This document shows positions 19,801 through 26,297 of a stretch of DNA of 64,000 nucleotides, piece after piece. Within the stretch, counting starts at the first letter, position 1; each line of letters opens with the position of its first letter. A program made the position numbers and the translations under genes. Below the pieces are notes generated by a model. It was not told where the DNA came from, ran no database searches, and was given only the letters and a program-made list of their open reading frames with translations. Source of the stretch: Hippasteria phrygiana (taxonomy: Eukaryota > Echinodermata > Asteroidea > Valvatida > Goniasteridae). The stretch is taken from assembly GCA_037893225.1 (NCBI GenBank), contig JAZGUH010000359.1:682001-746000 (forward strand). The letters are read 5' to 3'.

Positions 19801-21677
19801 AATTAAATGTAATGATGATTTTAATGATTTGGTAAAAAAACACACTGTGTCCCAACCTGGTGGAATGACCCACGTAACAAATGGAGTAACCCTGCTACCT
19901 TGTTTCTGCCTTTGTTCCTCCATCTCTTCGTATGCCAAATCATCTCTGCTTGGGATGTTACAAAGATCTACCTCAATTTCAGCAAAGCTGACCCCGCTGC
20001 CGGGGACCGGTCGACTCTTAAGGAACCTCTCCCAGTGACGTTTGGAGAATAACTGGCCATGTACAGCTTCAAACATAAACCTAAGGAAATAACAGCCGTT
20101 ATAGGAGACAGGGGGAAATGAAACACTTTTTCAGACCAAAAGAAGACTCCTCATTATCAGTGGTGCACCAAGGGGAGGGGGGGGGGGGGGGGAGGGCTGG
20201 GTGGGATTTGTAAGTCCTGATATCTTTTCCTGTATTTTTTTGGGTGCAATTCCAGACTAGTAACGTGTCTATTTGCAATGAATAAACATGGTATATTTGA
20301 ATTGAACCTCTTGTAGTGTTATGTTAATATTTATTTTAGAGCCATGGTGTGTGTGTGTGTGAGTTTGTATATGCCGGCAATCGTGGACCTAGGACAAAAG
20401 AATTCGGGCGTAGACAAAGGGGTCCACGTTTGACCTAACGTCCACGTTTGAAAATCGTGTACAAAACCAATGGGAGGCCTTCCGAAAAAGTTGAGTATAA
20501 ACAAAAGAGGAACAATGGGAGGTCCACGATTGCACCCGTTTACATGACTGTGTGTGTGTGCAGGGGGTTGAGTGATTTTGTTTTCAGTCGCTATGGTGTG
20601 GGTGTAAGCACAGGATGGGATATTTTTGACAATTATGATACCTGGTATATAGTGCCACCAATGTCATGAGGCATAAAATCTGACTGGATGGTAGAAGGTA
20701 GAGGAATGCATGTTTACATTTGAGTCAAATTATGTCATGTCCATGAAAATGTCAGAGGTATGTCAACAATTTAAGGCATCAAATGAAATAGGAAAATGAA
20801 GGAATTCTAAAAGAGATGGGAATTATAGGCCAAAAACAGACAGGAAGATATTATAAAAAAATGAGTACTTTATACAGGTTCAATTTGTTTTCTACCTACC
20901 TGGCCTGATCTTCTGTAATTAAATCCCGTTGATGCCGGTCCAATAGGGCAAATTCCCAACGAAAGTCCTGAAGAAGGAAATAGCGACGATCCAACTCCTG
21001 CAAAGTGGCAAACAACTCACTAGGCTCACATGCATCATCAGTCAGACAGCAATACGCCATGGCAGCTCTGATCTGAAAAACGTAATCACACTGATTTGTG
21101 TCAAGCTTACCAACATTACTCATATGATCCACTTAGGCTACATGTATGTTCAGACGGAGGGCAGCTTTTTTGCTAGCTCTTTTCCAACTAATAAACCCAA
21201 ACAGGTTCTGTAGAGCTAGTGATAAAATCTGAAATGTGCTCACATTCATACAACTAGTGCAGTGCCCATTCAAAATGTGCGTGTTCGAAATAGACAAATT
21301 GCTTGGCTTTCATTAAAAAAAAGCCACGGGTGTATGTTTCCATGCCACACGTGTATCACAGCTTTGAAAGTGAGTTTCTTGGGAAAAGCTGTTTGGTATT
21401 AAACGCTGATGCGCATGCGTCTAATTTGCATATTAGATCACGCCCCATTGCAGTATATAAACAAATTTATTAACAAAATATGGGGAAATATTTGGGTTTA
21501 GTTACTTTGAACTCACCCTGTACATCAACGTACCTGAGCAAGACTTATGCCTCCCTGCCGGAGGTTAGCATGCATGGCCTGCAGTTGAATTGGAGTCAGT
21601 TCCCCAGTCCCATCAACATCATACTGCTTGAACAGGGCTGCCGTTACAACCCGCCTTCTCTCTGATACCTCTGTCAT
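8887..21677 (-). CDS. EF-hand-like, coiled-coil protein with a dynein stalk/microtubule-binding-like C-terminus, 10 exons
   Basis: Exons in transcript order: 21677-21534, 21072-20900, 20080-19899, 17841-17653, 15734-15505, 14888-14756, 13895-13724, 13040-12770, 12484-12299, 9021-8887. They total 1,815 nt and stay in one frame to a stop. Residues 20-31 form an EF-hand-like loop (DVDGTGEL...) with Gln at position 12; two weaker loops follow before 166. Residues 167-350 are Glu/Lys/Arg/Ala coiled coil. Residues about 355-450 hold two related helical segments (VAIKQKDRKLLKKSL; AMEQRNLEELERAI). Residues 454-560 read like a dynein stalk: LKQSTVAEIRSYNKPPRAV, then LLLG, DW, FDLEQVRDVSAGAAVFYAW. No P-loop or AAA motif exists in the frame. 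A role on ciliary or cytoplasmic microtubules is inferred. I know no named orthologue. Confidence 0.8.
9113..10929 (-). mobile_element. Non-autonomous element with tandem 285-bp units rich in TGACGTCA
   Basis: One end reads CTAGACATCTGGTGCAGTGT and has a short palindrome (GTGTTTGTGGACAAACAC); the other has GGCTGTTTTGGAAA inverted (10899-10929) after an A-run (10851-10883). The interior has about three and a half 285-bp units, each with TGACGTCA palindromes; I count about sixteen perfect octamers. It lies in the last intron of the minus-strand gene. Opposite-orientation copies are at 59197-61672. Confidence 0.8.
10987..11237. mobile_element. MITE, GGGGCCAATTTCATAGAGCT type
   Basis: Terminal inverted repeats GGCCAATTTCATAGAGCTGC around about 210 bp with TGCTTAAGCA motifs. 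An inner inverted ACTCCATGTGAT lies on both sides. Related to 11393-11636. Confidence 0.8.
11258..11393. mobile_element. MITE, CCTGTTTGTTTCACACGAAT ends
   Basis: About 136 bp with inverted ends CCTGTTTGTTTCACA...CCGGATC and GATCCGGATTTGTG...ACAAAAAGG. It is wedged between two MITEs of another family. Confidence 0.7.
11393..11636. mobile_element. MITE, CCAATTTCACGGAGCTGCTA type
   Basis: Inverted ends CCAATTTCACGNAGCTGCTA enclose about 200 bp with GCTTAGCAC motifs. A diverged member of the 10987-11237 family in the same intron. Confidence 0.78.
11637..12238. other. Intron sequence, nothing recognised
   Basis: Between exons 9 and 10 of the minus-strand gene. I see no repeat ends and no coding signal. 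Confidence 0.4.
12299..12484 (-). CDS. Dynein-stalk-like protein, exon 9 (microtubule-binding-like region)
   Basis: Acceptor TTTTGACAG, donor TGG/GTAAGA. It encodes DWKGMQALVGKTGKEGLKRR, then FDLEQVRDVSAGAAVFYAW. In dynein heavy chains the same order (W, FD, V..VS.AA, W) closes the binding domain and opens the returning stalk helix. If the donor is unused, the frame runs to a stop at 12239. Confidence 0.85.
12770..13040 (-). CDS. Dynein-stalk-like protein, exon 8 (stalk-like coiled coil)
   Basis: Encodes AMEQRNLEELERAISFVKKN, then LGLKRLKRLKDEILNLKQ and STVAEIRSYNKPPRAVHMVM followed by LLLG. The EI-(R/K)-S(Y/F)-x-x-PP-x-x-V signature is typical of the first stalk helix entering the dynein microtubule-binding domain. 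The acceptor at 13040 (TTCTAAG) is chosen for phase; 13050 (CTACAG) looks stronger but is out of phase. Donor AAG/GTAGCC. Confidence 0.78.
13310..13530. repeat. Dispersed repeat E (GGTCCACGATTG type), copy 1
   Basis: Contains repeated TCCACGNTTG and a CATGTACAAAACCAATG core. A second copy is at 20378-20545. It lies between exons 7 and 8 of the minus-strand gene. Confidence 0.65.
13724..13895 (-). CDS. Dynein-stalk-like protein, exon 7
   Basis: Acceptor TTTTTTCAG. It encodes ERNDRIRKDLKVAIKQKDRK and a helical segment ending FQAKDG. Three donors lie within 17 bp (GTATCA, GTAGGC, GTAATG); only GTATCA, ending at 13724, fits a next-exon acceptor in frame. Confidence 0.75.
13941..14087. mobile_element. 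MITE, CCTGCCAGACGCA type, copy 1
   Basis: Ends AACCCTAAT and GGGTTAGGGTT with an inner GCCAGACGCA inverted repeat. Related copies are at 30190-30300 and 33714-33854. It lies 45 bp upstream of exon 7 of the minus-strand gene. Confidence 0.6.
14756..14888 (-). CDS. Dynein-stalk-like protein, exon 6 (coiled coil)
   Basis: Acceptor ACATATAG, donor AAAC/GTAGGG. It encodes an Ala/Glu/Lys helix (EAEEEAKRAKEAVKNATDAA). The alternative donor AGG/GTCTAT would break the phase with the next exon. Confidence 0.85.
14976..15480. other. Intron 5/6 region with a short inverted repeat
   Basis: AATGCACTCCAG near 14981 and its relatives at 14997 and 15050 form a small inverted cluster. TAACAT repeats occur at 15182-15220. 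No gene. Confidence 0.4.
15505..15734 (-). CDS. Dynein-stalk-like protein, exon 5 (coiled coil)
   Basis: Acceptor TTTTCCAG, donor GAG/GTAAGT. It encodes 76 residues of coiled coil (LDQALEQERQRELEIIEVQQ and onward). A 476-bp hAT-like insertion sits only 29 bp upstream of the acceptor. Confidence 0.9.
15764..16239. mobile_element. hAT-like non-autonomous element beside an exon
   Basis: Flanked by AACCTAACAC (15754-15763 and 16240-16249), so an 8-10 bp target duplication. Ends are TAGTGGTGAGA and the complement of CAGTGGGAGA. An inner CCGGATTT/AAACCGGA inversion is visible. A rearranged relative in opposite orientation is at 43505-43895. Confidence 0.8.
16670..16705. repeat. (TA)n microsatellite
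   Basis: A short TA run at about 16687-16704 in intron 4 of the minus-strand gene. Confidence 0.6.
17093..17539. mobile_element. MITE, TGTGACCCGCTCTGCAAAAA ends, copy 1
   Basis: 447 bp with 20-bp inverted ends. AT-rich interior without a gene. Copies are at 41270-41699 and 52113-52529, so this family invaded introns of both genes. Confidence 0.85.
17653..17841 (-). CDS. Dynein-stalk-like protein, exon 4 (coiled coil)
   Basis: Acceptor GTGATGCAG, donor GAAG/GTTTAA. It encodes a highly charged helix (RTRHLEEKRQAEEQTRLERL) with a run of five lysines. The donor is weak at +3 to +5 but keeps phase with both neighbours. Confidence 0.85.
17880..19216. other. Intron sequence with dispersed-repeat fragments
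   Basis: Most is unremarkable. About 18390-18425 and 19033-19150 resemble pieces at 50745-50935 and 55440-55600 (AATACAAGGNTAAAA; ATTATCCCAATTTTCNGACC), a dispersed repeat of unknown class. No coding exon is recognised. Confidence 0.45.
19217..19875. mobile_element. Foldback element ending near a splice donor
   Basis: Arms start A(C/T)GTGGGTCA(A/T)TCCACC and run inward for roughly 300 bp with many mismatches; the outer 35 bp are nearly perfect (CAGGTTGGGACACAGTGTGT). It ends about 22 bp from the donor of exon 3 of the minus-strand gene. Confidence 0.8.
19899..20080 (-). CDS. Dynein-stalk-like protein, exon 3
   Basis: Acceptor TTCCTTAG, donor CAAG/GTAGCA. It encodes FMFEAVHGQLFSKRHWERFL and GSGVSFAEIEVDLC, an EF-hand-like helix-loop-helix lacking most calcium ligands. 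A foldback element begins about 24 bp past the donor. Confidence 0.88.
20168..20197. repeat. G-tract
   Basis: A G-run broken by one A, in intron 2 of the minus-strand gene. Confidence 0.7.
20378..20545. repeat. Dispersed repeat E, copy 2
   Basis: Shares CGTGTACAAAACCAATG and GGAGGTCCACGATTG with 13310-13530. A short GT run precedes it. Confidence 0.6.
20900..21072 (-). CDS. Dynein-stalk-like protein, exon 2
   Basis: Acceptor TTTTTCAG, donor CCAG/GTAGGT. It encodes IRAAMAYCCLTDDACEPSEL and then FRWEFALLDRHQRDLITEDQ, the second, degenerate EF-hand-like loop. Phase 0 in, phase 2 out. Confidence 0.88.
21534..21677 (-). CDS. Dynein-stalk-like protein, exon 1 (start codon)
   Basis: Starts MTEVSERRRVVTAALFKQYD and contains the EF-hand-like loop DVDGTGELTPIQ. 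Donor CTCAG/GTACGT. An AG acceptor-like TTTTCACAG lies 22 nt upstream of the ATG, so a 5' untranslated exon may exist further right. Confidence 0.85.
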
Positions 21678-21902
21678 TCTGCATTAGTCGTCTTTCTGTG
21701 AAAATTCAGATGACCTTTGAGACTAGAATTAGCCCAATTTCACAAAAAAGCTCGCTCACTAGATTCAAAATGGAGATGAATGCTTGGCACATTTTCACTG
21801 TTGTGTTTTCATGATGACGGGTTCTGCAGAAGCTAGAACTGTGTGCCTGTTCATGAACCAAACACAGGTTTTTTTCTTCCAATTTTCCTTTTTATTAAGC
21901 CT

Positions 21903-22098
21903 ATAACCCCTAGGAATTGTTAACTAGGAAGTTTCAAAATCCAACACTGTGCAGTATATCTATGGCACATTCTTTGGACTTAAAAAAATTGAGGGCATCA
22001 TAGCTCTATGTAAAGTAATGGTCGCTGCAGTCCTGAATCCATCAAAATTCAACACAACCTGCTGTTGGAGTTTGTAAGGCTTGGGGTAGTTAGGGTTA
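21903..22098. mobile_element. MITE, TAACCCCTA...TAGGGTTA type, copy 1
   Basis: Contains ATCCAACACTGTGCAGTATA and ends in GGTAGTTAGGGTTA. Copies with clean TTAA ends are at 47731-47947 and 58842-59055. Confidence 0.65.
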
Positions 22099-22194
22099 TT
22101 AAGGGGCAAGTCCAAGAAAAGGTCCCCTTACCTAACACACCATGTTTTCTTTAATTATATAATCACCTCAAGGACTAACAACATAAATTCTATT

Positions 22195-22260
22195 ACAGGT
22201 CGCAGGTTCGAATCCCGCTCCTGCCAGTTTTGTTTGTTCACTTTGAAAAAAAAACACCAA
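22195..22260 (+). mobile_element. tRNA-derived SINE fragment (B box)
   Basis: CGCAGGTTCGAATCCCGCTC is a textbook B box with a T-arm end, followed by TGCCAGTTTTGTTTGTTCAC as in the longer copies. Box A is missing. Confidence 0.6.
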
Positions 22261-22384
22261 AACATGAATTCTATACGTTTTTTTTCTTGTAGATACCCAA
22301 GATTAGATTTAGAAACTCAATGAAATCTTTATTGTTCGAAGAGGGTTACTTTATGTATGGGACATTGGACTTGCCTATAGAACT

Positions 22385-22712
22385 TCATTATCCCTAACCT
22401 CCTTCAATGTTTTTCCTATGGCTCTGCTAAATCCAACAATTTCCAACAAAATGGAAATGAGAAGCCTGCTAAATACAACAAAATCCAACAGCAAATTTTG
22501 TTAGATTATGCCTTGGCATGTTGCAGCTACCCTGCTTATTAATCCAACAAAATACAAGGTATGGTTTGCATTAACCCTGCCAAATCCAACTAAATCCAAC
22601 AAAATCCGACTGAAATTTTACTAAATCGGAGTCTGCGTCCATCCTCCTAATCCAGCCGGTACATTTAGCTACCCCATACTAAATACAACAAAATTCAAGA
22701 GGTACATTTAGA
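22385..22712. repeat. CCAACAAAATCCAAC repeat, copy 1
   Basis: Repeated AAATCCAACAAAATCCAAC words bounded by CCTATGGCTCTGC. An inverted copy lies at 44790-45285, where the far end is GAGCCATAG. Confidence 0.6.
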
Positions 22713-23287
22713 GTTGTAATCGGGGTAATCATAACCTTTCTCTATTTTTTGTACGAGTTCCGTTCAAAACTGACTTTTGCAGATGACTTTACAGTACCAA
22801 AGTGACTTTTGCAGGCTAAAGCAGTCTTTTTTTTTCTTAAAACTCATGTTTGTTGTAATTTTGAAATGCACTTTCAAAGAAAATGTGACTTTCCTACCTT
22901 TTTTGCAGTCAGAGACGTTGCTATTTTACCCTATAATTTCCCTCATAAATCAAAACCCTGCCCTCTTTCCACAAAATTAAGCTTGCTCATATTTAACATG
23001 ATATCTTAGCGAACTATTTAGATGATTCCAAGCACACAGAGTGACTTTTCCTGCCTGTATCATCGCGAAATATTGAGGTGAGTTCCGAAACATAAACTGT
23101 CTCCTTCGTTCTCTTTGGAACGGGTCCTAAAGGTAAGGATTACCGTAATCAGAGTTGTAATCGAGTCAGTCAAAAGGCAGATCACAAGTCAATCACAAGT
23201 CAGCCCACAAGCTATATGGGATGAACAATGACAAAGGAATGCTTTTGTTATATAGTGTTTGAATAGCTTGTTACATCACTTGAGACC

Positions 23288-23564
23288 AGGGCCCAATTTC
23301 ATGGCTCTGCTTACCGTTAGCGAAAAATCCCCACTTACTGTAGCAGAAAATTCTGCGCTTACCGCAGCAAGCATATTTCATGCGTAATAGCGTGGAATTT
23401 TGGCTCCTGAGCATGCGTACATCCCGTAAGCGTAACTAAGGATTCTGTGCTTACACTAATAGTTACAGGGTTAGCGCAGAATTTTTCCGCTGGTGCTGTT
23501 ACTTTTGTAAGCGCAAAATGGTGATCGTAAGCGCGGAAAGCTGTGGTTATAGCACTGGGCCCAG
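23288..23564. mobile_element. MITE, GGGCCCAATTTCATGGCTCT type, copy 2
   Basis: Closely matches 1252-1505 in order and wording. The right inverted end is damaged, reading TATAGCACTGGGCCCAG. Confidence 0.75.
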
Positions 23565-23576
23565 AATACGCGGAAA

Positions 23577-23926
23577 TATTTTACTTTAATACCCCCACCA
23601 AAATCGGTCAAGAACTGCAAAATCTTGGAAAATAACCAATCCTCCTTGATAATTCAACTGTCTAAACATGTGGCACAACCTGTCATTTCAACATTTATGT
23701 CAGCAAAATATGTTTTAAAAAATGAGGAAGAAATCAACATGTGAACACTGTGCCAAGAACAGAAAACACAAACTTTCTTCCCCTATATTGCGCTAAAATG
23801 TCCAAACAAATTCTCAAAATTAAAGGTTGTGCCAAGTGTTTATACAATTATGAACACAAATGGATAGTTATTTTCCAAGATTTGCTGTCCCTTACCGATT
23901 TTGGTGGGGGGTATTAAAGTAAAATC
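23577..23926. mobile_element. Palindromic MITE, TTTTACTTTAATACCCCCAC ends
   Basis: Inverted arms of about 150 bp (GGTCAAGAACTGCAAAATCT and its complement) enclose a short centre. A half copy is near 6565-6680. Confidence 0.75.
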
Positions 23927-23929
23927 TTT

Positions 23930-24860
23930 CCCTAAAGTACAGTTACGCCATGGAGTTTAATACGCGAAGGGAGTCCATATACTGGGCTAGACAGCTCTAG
24001 TCTTGTTGGTTAAGCGTCTTGTTAAGTTGTATGCTCGGTATGTATATGAATGTGCACACCAAGTTCACAACTTATCAGCAGGTGTCAGTCAGGGCATGGA
24101 GCTATAAAAGGATGGTCAGGGGTTCCATTTACTAGGACTACGATGAGTTTAAAAGCACCTACTGAAACATCATACCAATATTGAACCTGTCATGTTTCAG
24201 ATTTGGGAAACATATATGGAAAAACTTGACAGCTTACACGTCTTTTGCCCAATTTTGTACGCTCATCATGATCCTCTTCCCTCTTGCGCGGCGTAGCTAT
24301 GTCAACACACAAGGAAAGATATAGCGCCACCATTTGGTTTACCGGATCGGCTGAGCCGCCGGCCCCATAAGGCCAGCCTTTAAAATCTCTAACAGATCTC
24401 CATGAACAGATCAAGTAAAAGGTTGTCCAAAAAGTATGTTCTTTTCAATCCCTGTTTTGGGGTTCCATCAACGAAATTTGCAGCAAAATTAGACATTTTT
24501 CTGCATAGTCTAACCATTCCTCCATGGTCTAATGTGTTTTCTTCCTCCATGGTCTAACCATAATGGTCTATATATTGTACATGATCAAATTTTGGAGAAG
24601 ACCGTTTACATACACCATAGAAATAGAGCAAGGAACAGACCTGTTCCATGCTCTATGCATACACGTACATATAATATGCACTCATCTTTTAAATAAAGAA
24701 CTTCTATTTTCATTCACAAGTGGAAAACTGCAATTTGTTGACAATACCTCATACTTACATTCCCCAGAGTGGATTTTTACTGCAGATTCTATCTTAGTGC
24801 CTGTTTTTTTTTAAGGGCTAATATAATGACAAGCAGTTGCATAACGTACTGGGTGAAATT
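23930..24860. other. Intergenic between the two head-to-head genes
   Basis: No gene. A cluster of CCTCCATGGTCTAA words at 24508-24565 looks like degenerate miniature hairpins with GTCTAA flanks. A frame at 24190-24414 on the minus strand has no family resemblance. Confidence 0.4.
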
Positions 24861-24862
24861 TC

Positions 24863-24866
24863 TGGG

Positions 24867-24903
<37 letters not shown>

Positions 24904-24972
24904 AGTCTATGGAAAAAGCCGCTCGTGCATGCAACGTCTGATACTCAGTCTAGGGGGGGGGGGGGGAGGGGG
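24863..24972. repeat. Two long G-tracts
   Basis: G-runs at about 24864-24902 and 24953-24973 separated by GCCGCTCGTGCATGCAACG. The surroundings suggest a MITE whose inner part expanded. Confidence 0.75.
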
Positions 24973-25460
24973 GTAGTTACGCTACTGATGACAAGTCGTC
25001 ATTTTCGTCCGACAAAGTGGCCCCCAAAAATATAACTTTTGTTGATAAAACTGCCACTTTAGTGGGGCCAATTCCCCCTTCTCAAATTGAACCTGCCCAG
25101 TAGATGATTCTTAATTGAATAGTATGGAATAAAAACCCACTTATGAAACTATATATGACTGAGGTAGGCCTACATTTAATTTTAAAATGGCAGCTTTGTT
25201 CATAAAACGCGCAGTTTCCTGCACTTTTTGAACCGAAAATGCTAGGGACTCTTCCTTTGACTGTTTTCTTACATTTGGTAGGCTTATTCATTGAGGAAGT
25301 ACTAGTACTAGTAGACCTTTGCTCTCATGCACACACAAATTAATAAAAGCAAAAACAACTAACAAAAGACCCCTGAAAAAAAAACGTGAAAAGAAACTTG
25401 GGGCAATTTCCACCCCCCTCCCCCGGTGCTTAATGATTACTAAGAATACCCACAACGGCC

Positions 25461-25555
25461 AACCCCCCCCCCCCCCCCCCCCCCCCCCCCGTCCCCCCGC
25501 CCCCGGCCTTCCCCCCCGCCGCGCCCCCGGCCGCCGCCGCCGCGCGCCCCGCATC
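25461..25555. repeat. Poly-C and C/G-only tract before ZFC3H1
   Basis: A C-run of about 30 bases passes directly into almost A/T-free C/G sequence rich in CCGCCG. It lies about 230 bp upstream of the start codon. It may be promoter-proximal low complexity or an assembly error. Confidence 0.6.
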
Positions 25556-25635
25556 AACCTTTTGATGGTAAATTCCTGCGGTTAACGAGTGAGGGCGCCC
25601 TCCGTCGATGTTTGCATCTTGTACCTAGCCTCCCC

Positions 25636-25643
25636 TATAAAAA
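25636..25643 (+). promoter_or_regulatory. TATA-like element before ZFC3H1
   Basis: TATAAAAA about 140 bp upstream of the ZFC3H1 start codon would place transcription start near 25665-25670, giving a 5' UTR of about 110 nt. An acceptor-like CTCTTCCCAG also ends two bases before the ATG, so an upstream untranslated exon is an alternative. Confidence 0.35.
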
Positions 25644-25780
25644 TTTCCATGTTATCAAAGCACATCGGTACTGCAGCCCTTCCATCCAGACGGCTCGCTC
25701 GGACACATCAGCGCAGCAGTGAAGACGAATCACAAACTTTTTTTATCGCCAAAATATTCGTCTTTTCTCTCTTCCCAGAC

Positions 25781-26297
25781 ATGTCTGGAAGAGATGCCAC
25801 TCTACAGCGTCAGACCGTGGAGTCGTCGGAGGAAGGTGAGTTGGAAGACGGCGAGATTGAGGACGAAACGGGATCGGAAAATGACCACTTCGCTTCAGCT
25901 TCACTTCCCAAGAAATTCATCCCGTCTCTCATGTCCGTGAATGCATGGAGGAAGGATCCTTCCTCCGTGGTGAATGTTGCACAGCAGAAGGCATTGCACC
26001 GCGTTCAAGGGGATTCCCCGGGCCTGTACTTGCCACGGAGTTCAGAGGGCTATCACATGAACAAGACCGCGAAATACCCAGGAATAAAAGTGCTTGGGCC
26101 AGACACGTACACGTTGACCCTTGGTCACAAAAGGTCGCTCGAAAGCAGAGAATTTAGGACAGGCCTGCAAAATGTGTCCAATGAAAGCGGCACCAGAGTA
26201 AAAAGACGGAGAGAAATTGATGCAGACACGGTGGGGGAGAGGAGGACATCGACATCAAGAAGGGACCTGATGCTATCTACCAAGCAGTCAAGGCGAT
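25781..26297 (+). CDS. ZFC3H1: ZFC3H1 exon 1 (start codon; donor uncertain)
   Basis: Starts [11 protein letters not shown]. Residues 17-28 read [12 protein letters not shown], the acidic motif found at ZFC3H1 N-termini; EDGEI-type motifs are known ARS2-binding short linear motifs. The frame stays open upstream to 25589, but the family-like sequence begins at 25781. Three donors are possible: after 26197 (AGA/GTAAAA) and after 26230 (ACG/GTGGGG) are phase 0 and fit the next exon at 29723; after 26297 is phase 1 and would need the acceptor at 29794/29795. A 33-bp in-frame hairpin-plus-duplication lies at 25944-25976. Confidence 0.8.

Noticed and set aside
24190..24414. 74-residue minus-strand frame in the intergenic region
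   Set aside because: No recognisable domain, no splice context, and no relation to the neighbouring genes.
25589..25780. Longer N-terminus for ZFC3H1 from the upstream in-frame ATG
   Set aside because: The extra 64 residues do not look like the family, include the TATA-like element, and the ATG at 25781 begins the family-like sequence.
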